From NCBI GenBank assembly GCA_900548205.1, contig URJS01000072.1:1-12193 (forward strand): a stretch of DNA of 12,193 nt, written 5' to 3'. Below, one piece after another: positions 6,742 through 12,193 of the stretch (its first letter is position 1; every line of letters begins with the position of its first letter). The notes beneath the pieces were generated by a model that saw only the letters and a program-made list of their open reading frames with translations, had not been told where the DNA came from and did no database searches. Made by a program: the position numbers and the translations under genes. The stretch is from an uncultured Roseburia sp. (GTDB taxonomy: Bacteria; Bacillota; Clostridia; Lachnospirales; Lachnospiraceae).

Positions 6742-8226
6742 CTATATGATAATGCACACCATCCCGCCGTTATTGTCATTCACGATTTTTTGCATGGTAT
6801 CCTGAAGCTTCATCTGGCATTCATCATCCATCATTGCAATTTTATTACGGATGCCGTCCTCCATCAGCTCTCCGACTGATTTTCCAAAAATATTCGTCTC
6901 CCATGCGCCCTCCTCACTCTGCTGTCCCTCCCTGATGTAGGCGATGAGGTCGTTTGCCTGCTCCTCGCTGCCGACGATCGGCGCGATTTCCGTCTCAATA
7001 TTTGCCTTGATCATATGGATGGACGGTGAGACGGCGCGCATTTTCACGCCGAATTTATTACCATGACGAATCAAAACCGGCTCCTCCATGCGAATATCCG
7101 AAAGTCCCGGTCCTACGACGCTGTAGCCCCTTGCCTTCACTGTTTCAAATGCCTCGGCGACCTTCTCATAAGAATTTTTTTGCCGCGCCAGCTCCTGGAT
7201 CAGCGTAATGAGCTCATATTCCCCGGAAATCGGCACGCCGGCAAGCTCGCTTAAATTCTCATAATAATATTTCTCAGCGACATCCATACAGATTTTCACA
7301 CAGCCGGACGCCAGATCAAGCTCCTCTACCTTGATTCTTGAGACGTACTGCTCCGGTTCAAACACCTTTGCATAAACATCCTTGGTTTTTTGCATCCCCT
7401 TTAAAATATCAGACGCCGTCCTTATCATTTCTGCCTTCATCGGGTGTACAGCAGGAAGCATCTCCGCCCATTTCGGAATAAAAAACTCTACGCGCACAAC
7501 GGGAAATTCATATAAAATACTCTCAAGAATCCGGTAAATGTCATCCTTGCGCATCTGCTCACAATTAATTGGTATGACCGCTGTTTTATATTTTTCCTTC
7601 AACTCCTCCGCCAGCCGCGTTGTCTCATCACTGTACGGCTTTTGAGAATTTAACACGATCACATACGGCTTTCCCAATCCCTCTAATTCCTGAATTGTTT
7701 TTTCTTCTGCGTCTATGTAGCTTTCACGCTCCAGTTCTCCGATCGTCGCGTCTGTTGTCACCACCACGCCGATCGTTGCATGCCCCTCAATGACCTTCTG
7801 CGTTCCGATGGATGCCGCCTGCGCAAACGGAATTTCATGATCGAACCACGGTGTTTTTACCATCCGGCTTGCATTTCCCTCCATATGTCCGGTCGCTCCG
7901 TCCACCATAAAACCGACGCAGTCAATGAGACGCACCTTCACCTTCGTCTCATCAGGAAGCGTAATTTCCGCCGCGTCCTTTGGAATAAATTTCGGTTCTG
8001 TCGTCATGATCGTTTTGCCCTGCGCCGACTGCGGGAGCTCGTCGATGGTTCTCTCCTTATCGTGTGCATTCTCCATATACGGAAGCACCATTAGGTCCAT
8101 AAAACGCTTGATAAACGTGGATTTTCCTGTTCGTACCGGACCAACGATCCCAAGATAAATCTCGCCGTTGGTCCGGTTTTGAATGTCCTTGTATAGATCA
8201 AATTCTTTTTTTTGACTCCTGTCCAT
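6742..8226 (-). CDS. spoIVA: Stage IV sporulation protein A (spore coat ATPase)
   Basis: A 494-residue protein, the expected length for SpoIVA, the ATP-hydrolysing morphogenetic protein that polymerises on the forespore surface as the coat basement layer. It is anchored there by SpoVM and needed for coat and cortex assembly. The Walker A GPVRTGKST (29-37) contains the VRTGKS form typical of SpoIVA. Walker B is RLIDCVG (99-105, Asp102). KTIMTTEPKFIP (71-82) fits the sensor-threonine region. The middle domain (from about 240) and a C-terminus ending GGMVCIII are as in the family, whose hydrophobic tail contacts the membrane and SpoVM. Start ATG 8226 has AAGGGG 7 nt upstream, inside a hairpin. 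A sigma-E-like promoter (8253-8281) indicates mother-cell expression. Presence of this gene marks the organism as a spore former. Confidence 0.97.
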   Translation of the reverse strand: MDRSQKKEFDLYKDIQNRTNGEIYLGIVGPVRTGKSTFIKRFMDLMVLPYMENAHDKERTIDELPQSAQGKTIMTTEPKFIPKDAAEITLPDETKVKVRLIDCVGFMVDGATGHMEGNASRMVKTPWFDHEIPFAQAASIGTQKVIEGHATIGVVVTTDATIGELERESYIDAEEKTIQELEGLGKPYVIVLNSQKPYSDETTRLAEELKEKYKTAVIPINCEQMRKDDIYRILESILYEFPVVRVEFFIPKWAEMLPAVHPMKAEMIRTASDILKGMQKTKDVYAKVFEPEQYVSRIKVEELDLASGCVKICMDVAEKYYYENLSELAGVPISGEYELITLIQELARQKNSYEKVAEAFETVKARGYSVVGPGLSDIRMEEPVLIRHGNKFGVKMRAVSPSIHMIKANIETEIAPIVGSEEQANDLIAYIREGQQSEEGAWETNIFGKSVGELMEDGIRNKIAMMDDECQMKLQDTMQKIVNDNNGGMVCIII

Positions 8227-8232
8227 AGAAAT

Positions 8233-8268
8233 ACCCCTTCCATACTTACTAAAATGTATGAAAGGGGT
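8233..8268 (-). promoter_or_regulatory. Hairpin sequestering the spoIVA ribosome-binding site
   Basis: On the minus strand, ACCCCTTTCATAC (8268-8256) pairs with GTATGGAAGGGGT (8245-8233): 13 bp with one G-U pair and a 10-nt loop. The 3' arm contains the whole spoIVA Shine-Dalgarno GGAAGGGG (8241-8234), 7 nt from the ATG. The 5' arm overlaps the -10 of the sigma-E-like promoter, so transcripts starting there would lack it. No T-run follows, so this is not a good intrinsic terminator. Confidence 0.7.
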
Positions 8269-8281
8269 GTTCGATTTATAC
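8253..8281 (-). promoter_or_regulatory. Sigma-E-type promoter of spoIVA
   Basis: On the minus strand, -35 GTATAAA (8281-8275) and -10 CATACATT (8260-8253) are 14 bases apart. This matches the known sigma-E consensus (ATA-rich -35, CATACA-T -10). The predicted start is near 8246. In Bacillus subtilis spoIVA is a sigma-E regulon member, so identity and promoter agree. Confidence 0.75.
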
Positions 8282-8289
8282 CATGATTC

Positions 8290-9228
8290 TCACACAAGAA
8301 CGCGCAGCTTCTGCGGCAGGCACCGAAACTCTGCCTCCGTCACATCGGCGCAATACTCGCCGTCGGTGTGAAGCACCATCGGCGTTTTCAGCCGGATCCG
8401 GCACTCCCCGCAGTCGGTGATCTCAAAGCCCGGAATCCATGTATGCTTTCCCACCAACAAAAAGGGCAGCGACAAAAATGCACGTGGTCTTGATACTCCA
8501 TAGATACTGCATGCAGAAAGCTTTCCATCTGTCGCATCCGCATGGGGTGCAAATAAAACGCCGCCGCCCTCCGCCGGAAAGTTCATGACGGCGAGCGTAA
8601 TATTTTTCCTGTAATACTTTTTATGAGCGCCGTTGAAACGTACCGCTGCATCCGAGGTTTTCATCGTAAACAGCGACCGTACCGTCAGCACCACATAGGT
8701 CAGCTTTCCCAAATAAATTTTATTCAAAAAATCTTTGATCTTCGACTTCAGCGCCATCTTGCAGACAAGCGCGTCCAATCCCACGCCGGAACTGATTGCA
8801 AAAAGCCGCCGCTTCGCGCCTCCCTCCCAGCTCACCTCTCCAAGATCCATGGTAAAACAATCATTACCCCCATCCTGCAGACAAGCAAGGATCCGCTCTA
8901 AGCACTCTGTGGGGCTTCCCTGGATCCCAAGACCTCTCGCAAGATCATTTCCTGAACCCGTCGGTATCATTCCAAAGCGTACGCGTGCAAAATCTGTAAT
9001 CCCATTGATCACCTCATTTGCCGTACCGTCGCCGCCGACTGCCACCAGAGAAATTTCTGTATCCTTCTGTTTGCAGATTTTTTGTGCAAGCTCCCTGGCA
9101 TGCCCCTCATATTCTGTCGTCCATGCGCGATACGGGATATGACTCTGCTGCAGGACCTGCTCTGCCTCTTTCCAGATTTTCGCACCTTTTCCGCTTCTTG
9201 ATCTTTGGTTGACAATAAAATATAGCAC
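8290..9228 (-). CDS. Diacylglycerol/lipid kinase family protein (DgkB/YegS-like)
   Basis: A 312-residue member of the DAGK catalytic family, which phosphorylates diacylglycerol or related lipids with ATP at the membrane face. In Gram-positives DgkB recycles diacylglycerol from lipoteichoic acid synthesis. The N-terminal NQRSRSGKG (7-15) is a variant of the usual NPxSGxG nucleotide loop. VGGDGTANEVING (64-76) and PTGSGNDLARGLG (89-101) are the diagnostic motifs. The second half ends in beta strands (HTDGEYCADVTEAEFRCLP) typical of the lipid-binding domain. The start is GTG 9228-9226, with AGGAG upstream at about 6 nt. It has its own vegetative promoter (9279-9308). spoIVA follows 63 bases downstream. 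Which lipid it uses cannot be told from the sequence. Confidence 0.9.
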   Translation of the reverse strand: MLYFIVNQRSRSGKGAKIWKEAEQVLQQSHIPYRAWTTEYEGHARELAQKICKQKDTEISLVAVGGDGTANEVINGITDFARVRFGMIPTGSGNDLARGLGIQGSPTECLERILACLQDGGNDCFTMDLGEVSWEGGAKRRLFAISSGVGLDALVCKMALKSKIKDFLNKIYLGKLTYVVLTVRSLFTMKTSDAAVRFNGAHKKYYRKNITLAVMNFPAEGGGVLFAPHADATDGKLSACSIYGVSRPRAFLSLPFLLVGKHTWIPGFEITDCGECRIRLKTPMVLHTDGEYCADVTEAEFRCLPQKLRVLV

Positions 9229-9278
9229 GTGCTTCTCCTAACTGTTCTTTTTCTCCTTTGATTGCTTTCGCACTCTAT

Positions 9279-9308
9279 ATTATATAGGAGCATCCCCTTC
9301 TTTCTCAA
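9279..9308 (-). promoter_or_regulatory. Promoter of the lipid kinase gene
   Basis: On the minus strand, -35 TTGAGA (9308-9303) and a perfect -10 TATAAT (9284-9279) are 18 bases apart. The -10 overlaps the stop codon of the malQ relic (9282-9280), so the promoter lies in the tail of the dead gene. The predicted start is near 9272, about 43 nt before the GTG. Confidence 0.7.
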
Positions 9309-9598
9309 GTACTTTTTGCGGCAGTCTGCCATACATCTGCATATACCGGTAAATTTTCTTTGCCAGCCTTCCCGTCAGCGCATCAGGCTTCATGCGCCAC
9401 TGCCAGTTGCCTCCAAGCGTTGCCGGCGTATTCATGCGCCCCTGCGCTCCAAGTCCTGTTTCTTTCTCTCATCTCTCCTTCCGGAATCAATCGGATAAAA
9501 CTGCTTCGGATCTGTCCAAACATCCGCACTGTCTCCCGCAACATAGATCGCACATCCCGGATGATCCGAATCCGCTTTCCTTTTTCATATGCCTTTCG
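9280..9598 (-). pseudogene. malQ: Relic of 4-alpha-glucanotransferase, frameshifted and internally deleted
   Basis: Three pieces of MalQ can be read on the minus strand in different frames. Piece one (about 9598-9551) reads like KAYEKGKRIRIIRDV, matching the family's ERGIRIIGDVPIYVA region. One base is then missing at 9549-9550. Piece two (9548-9495) continues as IYVAGDSADVWTDPKQFY. The next 38 bases replace what should be about 200 residues. Piece three (9456-9283) reads GLGAQGRMNTPATLGGNWQW and then 38 more residues (LTGRLAKKIYRY and so on) to a stop at 9282-9280, the normal MalQ C-terminus. The intact enzyme (about 500 residues) transfers maltodextrin segments in glycogen and maltose use. 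The remnant begins next to the DUF3169 stop codon, so the XRE/DUF3169 module may have arrived in or beside malQ. Motif identification is from memory of the family. Confidence 0.85.
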
Positions 9599-9603
9599 CT
9601 TCC

Positions 9604-10395
9604 TTACCGACATGCAGCCTGATACCTGATCGTCGTTATCAGCCACACGGACAGCACCATGGTCATCGGAAGGATCCCAAAATCCCACAGCATCATTCCA
9701 AACATGCAAAAGACCCACAGCGCGACGCAGGTATAGATTGTTGTCTGCATCGCAGCAAAGCCCGCCTGATAAATCTGAATTTTTTCCCTCTCGTCGCAGC
9801 TGTCCATCCAAATCTTTTGGAACTTTGTATCATAAATACTTCCACGCTTCTCGGGATTTATCTCTTTTGTAAAGTTTATGATTTTTCTCTGAAGCACGGT
9901 ATTGACGACAAACATATATAAAAATCCAAGAAAAACTGATATTCCTGAAATCATCCCAAACAAACCAGAACCGTTAGCAACGTCCAGTCTATAGATTCCC
10001 ATGCCAAAGAAAAACATACCCAAAATCAGGTTCACGTTGGTGAGTCCAAGCGCACGGGAAAGCATTTTCTCCACCGCATCAATGACGTCCTCATCCTCGC
10101 TGTTCCACGTCCGGTACAGATCATGCCCCTCCCGCATCAGATAGACACAGACAATCCAGATTATCGTGGTAAGCACAAGATTACTGTAAGGCGCCACCGC
10201 TCCAAGCGCCAAAACAACACCATCCCCAAAACCTTTGATCCGGTCTGACGTTCCTACACCGGTCAATCCGCCAATAAAACCAAGCACACCACAGACTCCG
10301 GTAATGAGCAGAAGCTTTCCAAGCGCTCTCTTATCGCTGTCTCCCTTTCGCTCCTCTTTTTTATCCACACGCCCCATTTTCCCTTCAAGCTTCAT
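9604..10395 (-). CDS. DUF3169-like six-helix membrane protein
   Basis: A 263-residue integral membrane protein that I take to be DUF3169-like. About six hydrophobic stretches are visible: ALGKLLLITGVCGVLGFIGG, a second after GDGVVLALGAVAPYSN, then LILGMFFFGMGIY, ISVFLGFLYMFVVN, TTIYTCVALWVFCMFGMML, and LPMTMVLSVWLITTI near the C-terminus. The N-terminus is charged (KLEGKMGRVDKKEERKGDSDKR) and probably cytoplasmic. A hydrophilic loop (KEINPEKRGSIYDTKFQKIW) lies between helices four and five. Start ATG 10395 is inside the end of the XRE gene (11-base overlap), with AGGAGGAGAG as Shine-Dalgarno sequence. The longer open frame to 10455 would run deep into the repressor gene. Pairing of a small XRE regulator with such a membrane protein is a recurrent Firmicute arrangement, possibly a sensor or immunity-like unit. 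Molecular function unknown. Confidence 0.8.
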   Translation of the reverse strand: MKLEGKMGRVDKKEERKGDSDKRALGKLLLITGVCGVLGFIGGLTGVGTSDRIKGFGDGVVLALGAVAPYSNLVLTTIIWIVCVYLMREGHDLYRTWNSEDEDVIDAVEKMLSRALGLTNVNLILGMFFFGMGIYRLDVANGSGLFGMISGISVFLGFLYMFVVNTVLQRKIINFTKEINPEKRGSIYDTKFQKIWMDSCDEREKIQIYQAGFAAMQTTIYTCVALWVFCMFGMMLWDFGILPMTMVLSVWLITTIRYQAACR

Positions 10396-10603
10396 CCTCG
10401 CTCTCCTCCTCATAAACAAAAATATCCTCCACGGAAACCTCAAACACTCTGGCAAGCTTTAGCGCCAGCGTCACGGACGGCGAGTAGTCGCCGCGCTCGA
10501 TCTGGCTGATCGTTTGTCTTGACACGCCCACGAGCCTGCCCATCTCATGCTGGTTCACATTCAGCTTTGCCCGGTATTCCTTCAAATGATTGTATAACGG
10601 CAT
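10385..10603 (-). CDS. Small XRE-family transcriptional regulator
   Basis: A 72-residue DNA-binding protein consisting almost only of a Cro/C1-type helix-turn-helix. LKEYRAKLNVNQHEMGRLVG (7-26) contains helices one and two. VSRQTISQIERGDYSPSV (27-44) holds the recognition helix, followed by TLALKLARVFEVSVEDIF and an acidic tail (YEEESEDEA). It belongs to the short YozG-like type usually found beside a membrane protein gene. Start ATG 10603 has GGAGG 6 nt upstream. Its promoter (10648-10676) overlaps one of three palindromes, and another lies just after the -10, so it very probably represses itself. It is translated together with the DUF3169 gene through an 11-base overlap. The signal it answers to is unknown. 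Confidence 0.93.
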   Translation of the reverse strand: MPLYNHLKEYRAKLNVNQHEMGRLVGVSRQTISQIERGDYSPSVTLALKLARVFEVSVEDIFVYEEESEDEA

Positions 10604-10624
10604 GATGCTCCTCCCATGTTTCTA

Positions 10625-10642
10625 TGACAACTTTTCTTGTCA
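10625..10642. promoter_or_regulatory. Operator copy 1 (TGACAA-N6-TTGTCA)
   Basis: An 18-bp palindrome lying at and just after the predicted transcription start of the XRE gene. Identical to copy 3 and differing from copy 2 only inside the 6-bp spacer. Likely binding site of the adjacent XRE dimer. Confidence 0.8.
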
Positions 10643-10647
10643 TTTCT

Positions 10648-10676
10648 ATCATACACATGACAACTTTCTTTGTCAA
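10648..10676 (-). promoter_or_regulatory. Promoter of the XRE-DUF3169 operon
   Basis: On the minus strand, a perfect -35 TTGACA (10676-10671) and -10 TATGAT (10653-10648) are 17 bases apart. Operator copy 2 covers most of the -35 and the spacer, and copy 1 covers the start site, which implies tight repression by steric block. Confidence 0.85.
10658..10675. promoter_or_regulatory. Operator copy 2 (TGACAA-N6-TTGTCA)
   Basis: An 18-bp palindrome overlapping the -35 and spacer of the XRE promoter. Its start is 33 bp from that of copy 1 and 26 bp from that of copy 3. The half-sites are exact; only the central six bases differ slightly from the other two copies. Confidence 0.8.
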
Positions 10677-10683
10677 TACCTTT

Positions 10684-10701
10684 TGACAACTTTTCTTGTC
10701 A
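10684..10701. promoter_or_regulatory. Operator copy 3 (TGACAA-N6-TTGTCA)
   Basis: An 18-bp palindrome upstream of the XRE -35 and about 22 bases upstream of the proposed ClC -35. It could aid cooperative binding at copy 2 or affect the divergent ClC gene. Confidence 0.75.
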
Positions 10702-10723
10702 CAACAAATCAGAGGGGGATTGC

Positions 10724-10752
10724 TTGCACAACCGGACATGAAATGTTACACT
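10724..10752 (+). promoter_or_regulatory. Candidate promoter of the ClC gene
   Basis: TTGCAC (10724-10729) and TACACT (10747-10752) are 17 bases apart, with TG one base before the -10. The predicted start is near 10759, giving a very short leader. No fluoride (crcB-type) riboswitch can be seen between here and the gene. Confidence 0.45.
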
Positions 10753-10774
10753 TTTATTCAGTAGGAAGTTTGTT

Positions 10775-12058
10775 GTGAAAGGTCGGTTTACTGCTATGAA
10801 AGAAATGATCAAAAATGCATTCAGACGTGGATTTCGGGAAACTGTAGCCTCCCTGAAATGGGCGATTTTTTCTATTCTGTCCGGCGTTCTCATCGGGTCG
10901 GCGGCAACATTTTTTTCTTTTACGCTGTCCTTTATGACCCTCGTGCGCGAAAAGAATCCATGGATCATCTGGCTGCTCCCCATCGGCGGTCTGCTGATCG
11001 TGGGCGCCTACCGGCTGCTCCGCGACGAGAAGGACACCGGGACCAATCTCGTGCTCTCCGCCATCCACTCCGGTGATGAGCTGCCGTTTCGCATGGCTCC
11101 GCTCATCTTTTTCTCGACCCTCATCACGCATCTGTTCGGCGGCTCCGCCGGGCGGGAGGGCGCTGCCTTACAGCTTGGCGGAAGCATCGGAAACGGGCTT
11201 GGTCAGCTCTTTCACTTTGACGAAAAGGACAAGCACATCATGATCATGTGCGGCATGAGCGCCGCCTTCTCGGCGCTTTTCGGAACGCCGATGGCAGCCG
11301 CGATCTTCTCGATGGAGGTCGTCAGCGTCGGCATCATGCACTACTCTGCGCTCGTTCCGTGTGTGCTCGCATCACTGACCGCGCATGGCGTTGCACTCTT
11401 TTTCGGGGTGGCGGCGGAGCGTTTTCCGTTGGAGCACATCCCCGCTTTCACCGTAAAGAGCGCTGTCATCGTCTCCGTCCTCGCCGTTTTGTGCGCCCTT
11501 GTGAGCGTACTGTTTTGTATTCTTCTCCACCAGACAGAACATCTTTCTAAGAAGCTGCTCAAAAATGCCTATGTGCGCATCTTCGCCGGCGGCTCGCTGG
11601 TTGCCCTCCTAACCTTTCTCGTCGGCAGCCAGACCTACAACGGCGCGGGTATGTCGTTTATTGAAGCGTGCATGGAAACCGGCGCCGTCGCGTGGCAGGC
11701 ATTTCTCTTAAAAATGCTCTTTACTGCCATCACGCTCGGCGCCGGCTACAAGGGCGGTGAAATTGTCCCGACATTTTTCGTCGGCGCGTCCTTCGGCTGT
11801 CTGTTCGCGAATCTGACGGGCTTCTCCCCGATGCTGTGTACGGCAGTCGGCATGACCGCCGTCTTCTGCGGCGTCACCAACTGCCCGCTGACCTCCCTGC
11901 TCATCAGCTTCGAGCTGTTTGGCTTTGAGGGAATGCCCTATTTCCTGCTCGCCGTCGCATTCAGCTATATGCTCTCCGGCTATTACGGACTCTACCAGAG
12001 CCAGAAGATCGTCTACTCCAAATACAAAACCAATTACATCAACCGCAAAACGCACTAA
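10775..12058 (+). CDS. ClC-family anion channel/antiporter
   Basis: A 427-residue multi-helix membrane protein of the ClC family, which moves Cl- or other anions, often in exchange for H+. The gating-glutamate motif reads GSAGREGAALQLGG (123-136; Glu128). The usual GSGIPE loop is replaced by TGTNLVLSAIH (88-98). The second half carries GAGYKGGEIVPTFFVGASFG (322-341) and GVTNCPLTS. These substitutions resemble the clade that includes fluoride/proton antiporters (CLC-F) more than Cl- transporters such as E. coli ClcA; the substrate is therefore uncertain. No C-terminal CBS domains. Start GTG 10775 is preferred because AGGAAG lies 6 nt upstream; ATG 10796 (420 residues) is an alternative with a poorer site. 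Divergent from the XRE operon and convergent with the gene at the right edge. Confidence 0.92.
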   Translation: MKGRFTAMKEMIKNAFRRGFRETVASLKWAIFSILSGVLIGSAATFFSFTLSFMTLVREKNPWIIWLLPIGGLLIVGAYRLLRDEKDTGTNLVLSAIHSGDELPFRMAPLIFFSTLITHLFGGSAGREGAALQLGGSIGNGLGQLFHFDEKDKHIMIMCGMSAAFSALFGTPMAAAIFSMEVVSVGIMHYSALVPCVLASLTAHGVALFFGVAAERFPLEHIPAFTVKSAVIVSVLAVLCALVSVLFCILLHQTEHLSKKLLKNAYVRIFAGGSLVALLTFLVGSQTYNGAGMSFIEACMETGAVAWQAFLLKMLFTAITLGAGYKGGEIVPTFFVGASFGCLFANLTGFSPMLCTAVGMTAVFCGVTNCPLTSLLISFELFGFEGMPYFLLAVAFSYMLSGYYGLYQSQKIVYSKYKTNYINRKTH

Positions 12059-12100
12059 GCCGCAGCACGCAGGCAATGCTGCACGCAGACAGCGCAGCTC

Positions 12101-12193
12101 TTAGGCGGCTGCGCGCTCCCGGCGCAGCGCCCGCTGCAGTGGGATCGAAACGGCATACGCGCCCACAGCCGAGAGAACGTCCTTGAGCAGATA
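12101..12193 (-). CDS. C-terminal end of a probable membrane protein (partial)
   Basis: The last 30 codons of a minus-strand gene that runs off the window, stopping at TAA 12103-12101. The residues read YLLKDVLSAVGAYAVSIPLQ and then a basic end, RALRRERAAA. This is a hydrophobic helix followed by a positively charged tail, as at the cytoplasmic end of a polytopic membrane protein. The pattern LxKDVLSAVxAY recalls the last helix of ECF transporter S-components such as BioY, but 30 residues are too few to name it. It converges on the ClC gene with 42 bases between the stop codons. Confidence 0.6.
   Translation of the reverse strand, partial: YLLKDVLSAVGAYAVSIPLQRALRRERAAA

Noticed and set aside
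10545..10739. A 64-codon minus-strand frame with repeated RKVV/KKVV residues.
   Set aside because: The repetition comes from the three operator palindromes; the frame crosses the XRE promoter and start.
10702..10774. A fluoride (crcB) riboswitch in front of the ClC gene, suggested by GGGGGATTG.
   Set aside because: The conserved pseudoknot elements and closing segment are absent, and the proposed transcription start lies after this stretch.
12062..12082. GCAGCA/TGCTGC hairpin between the convergent ClC and right-edge genes as a shared terminator.
   Set aside because: Short stem, 9-nt loop and no T-tract on either strand.

Overview
The window looks like a chromosomal segment from an anaerobic, spore-forming Firmicute, most likely of the Lachnospiraceae. 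The reasons are the style of the S21 and AlaRS proteins, a stage IV sporulation protein A gene behind a sigma-E-type promoter, Gram-positive Shine-Dalgarno sequences with GTG starts, and a roughly 50% GC coding bias with AT-rich intergenic DNA. Almost everything is on the minus strand; the exception is a ClC-family transporter gene at the right end.

Read in the direction of transcription (right to left), the layout is as follows. The 3' end of an unidentified membrane protein gene enters at the right edge (12101-12193, minus) and converges on a ClC antiporter gene (10775-12058, plus). The ClC gene is divergent from a small XRE repressor gene (10385-10603), whose end overlaps the start of a six-helix DUF3169-like membrane protein gene (9604-10395). 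The divergent spacer carries three copies of an 18-bp palindrome placed on and around the repressor's own promoter. Behind DUF3169 lies a frameshifted, internally deleted relic of malQ (about 9280-9598). Its tail carries the promoter of a GTG-started diacylglycerol/lipid kinase gene (8290-9228). Then comes spoIVA (6742-8226), with a sigma-E-like promoter and a 13-bp hairpin that would hide its ribosome-binding site on read-through mRNA.

The 364-base gap between spoIVA and the next gene holds a nested inverted repeat (6574-6657), a promoter, and a structured leader with a terminator-like stem. These precede a purine salvage operon: purine nucleoside phosphorylase (5547-6377), an MTA/SAH/adenosine-type deaminase (4268-5545), and a UlaG-like metallo-hydrolase (3498-4253). 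The rest of that gap (6658-6741) shows nothing further that I can name. A new promoter then serves a 48-aa membrane protein (3286-3432) and alaS (583-3246, GTG start). Last is monocistronic rpsU (267-443), with a near-consensus promoter and a strong terminator. A frameshifted 5' relic of a DUF2130-family gene lies at the left edge (about 7-116).

Most of the content is housekeeping or core sporulation. The items most worth a second look are regulatory: the spoIVA hairpin, the pnp leader, the triple operator of the XRE/DUF3169 module, and the two gene relics.
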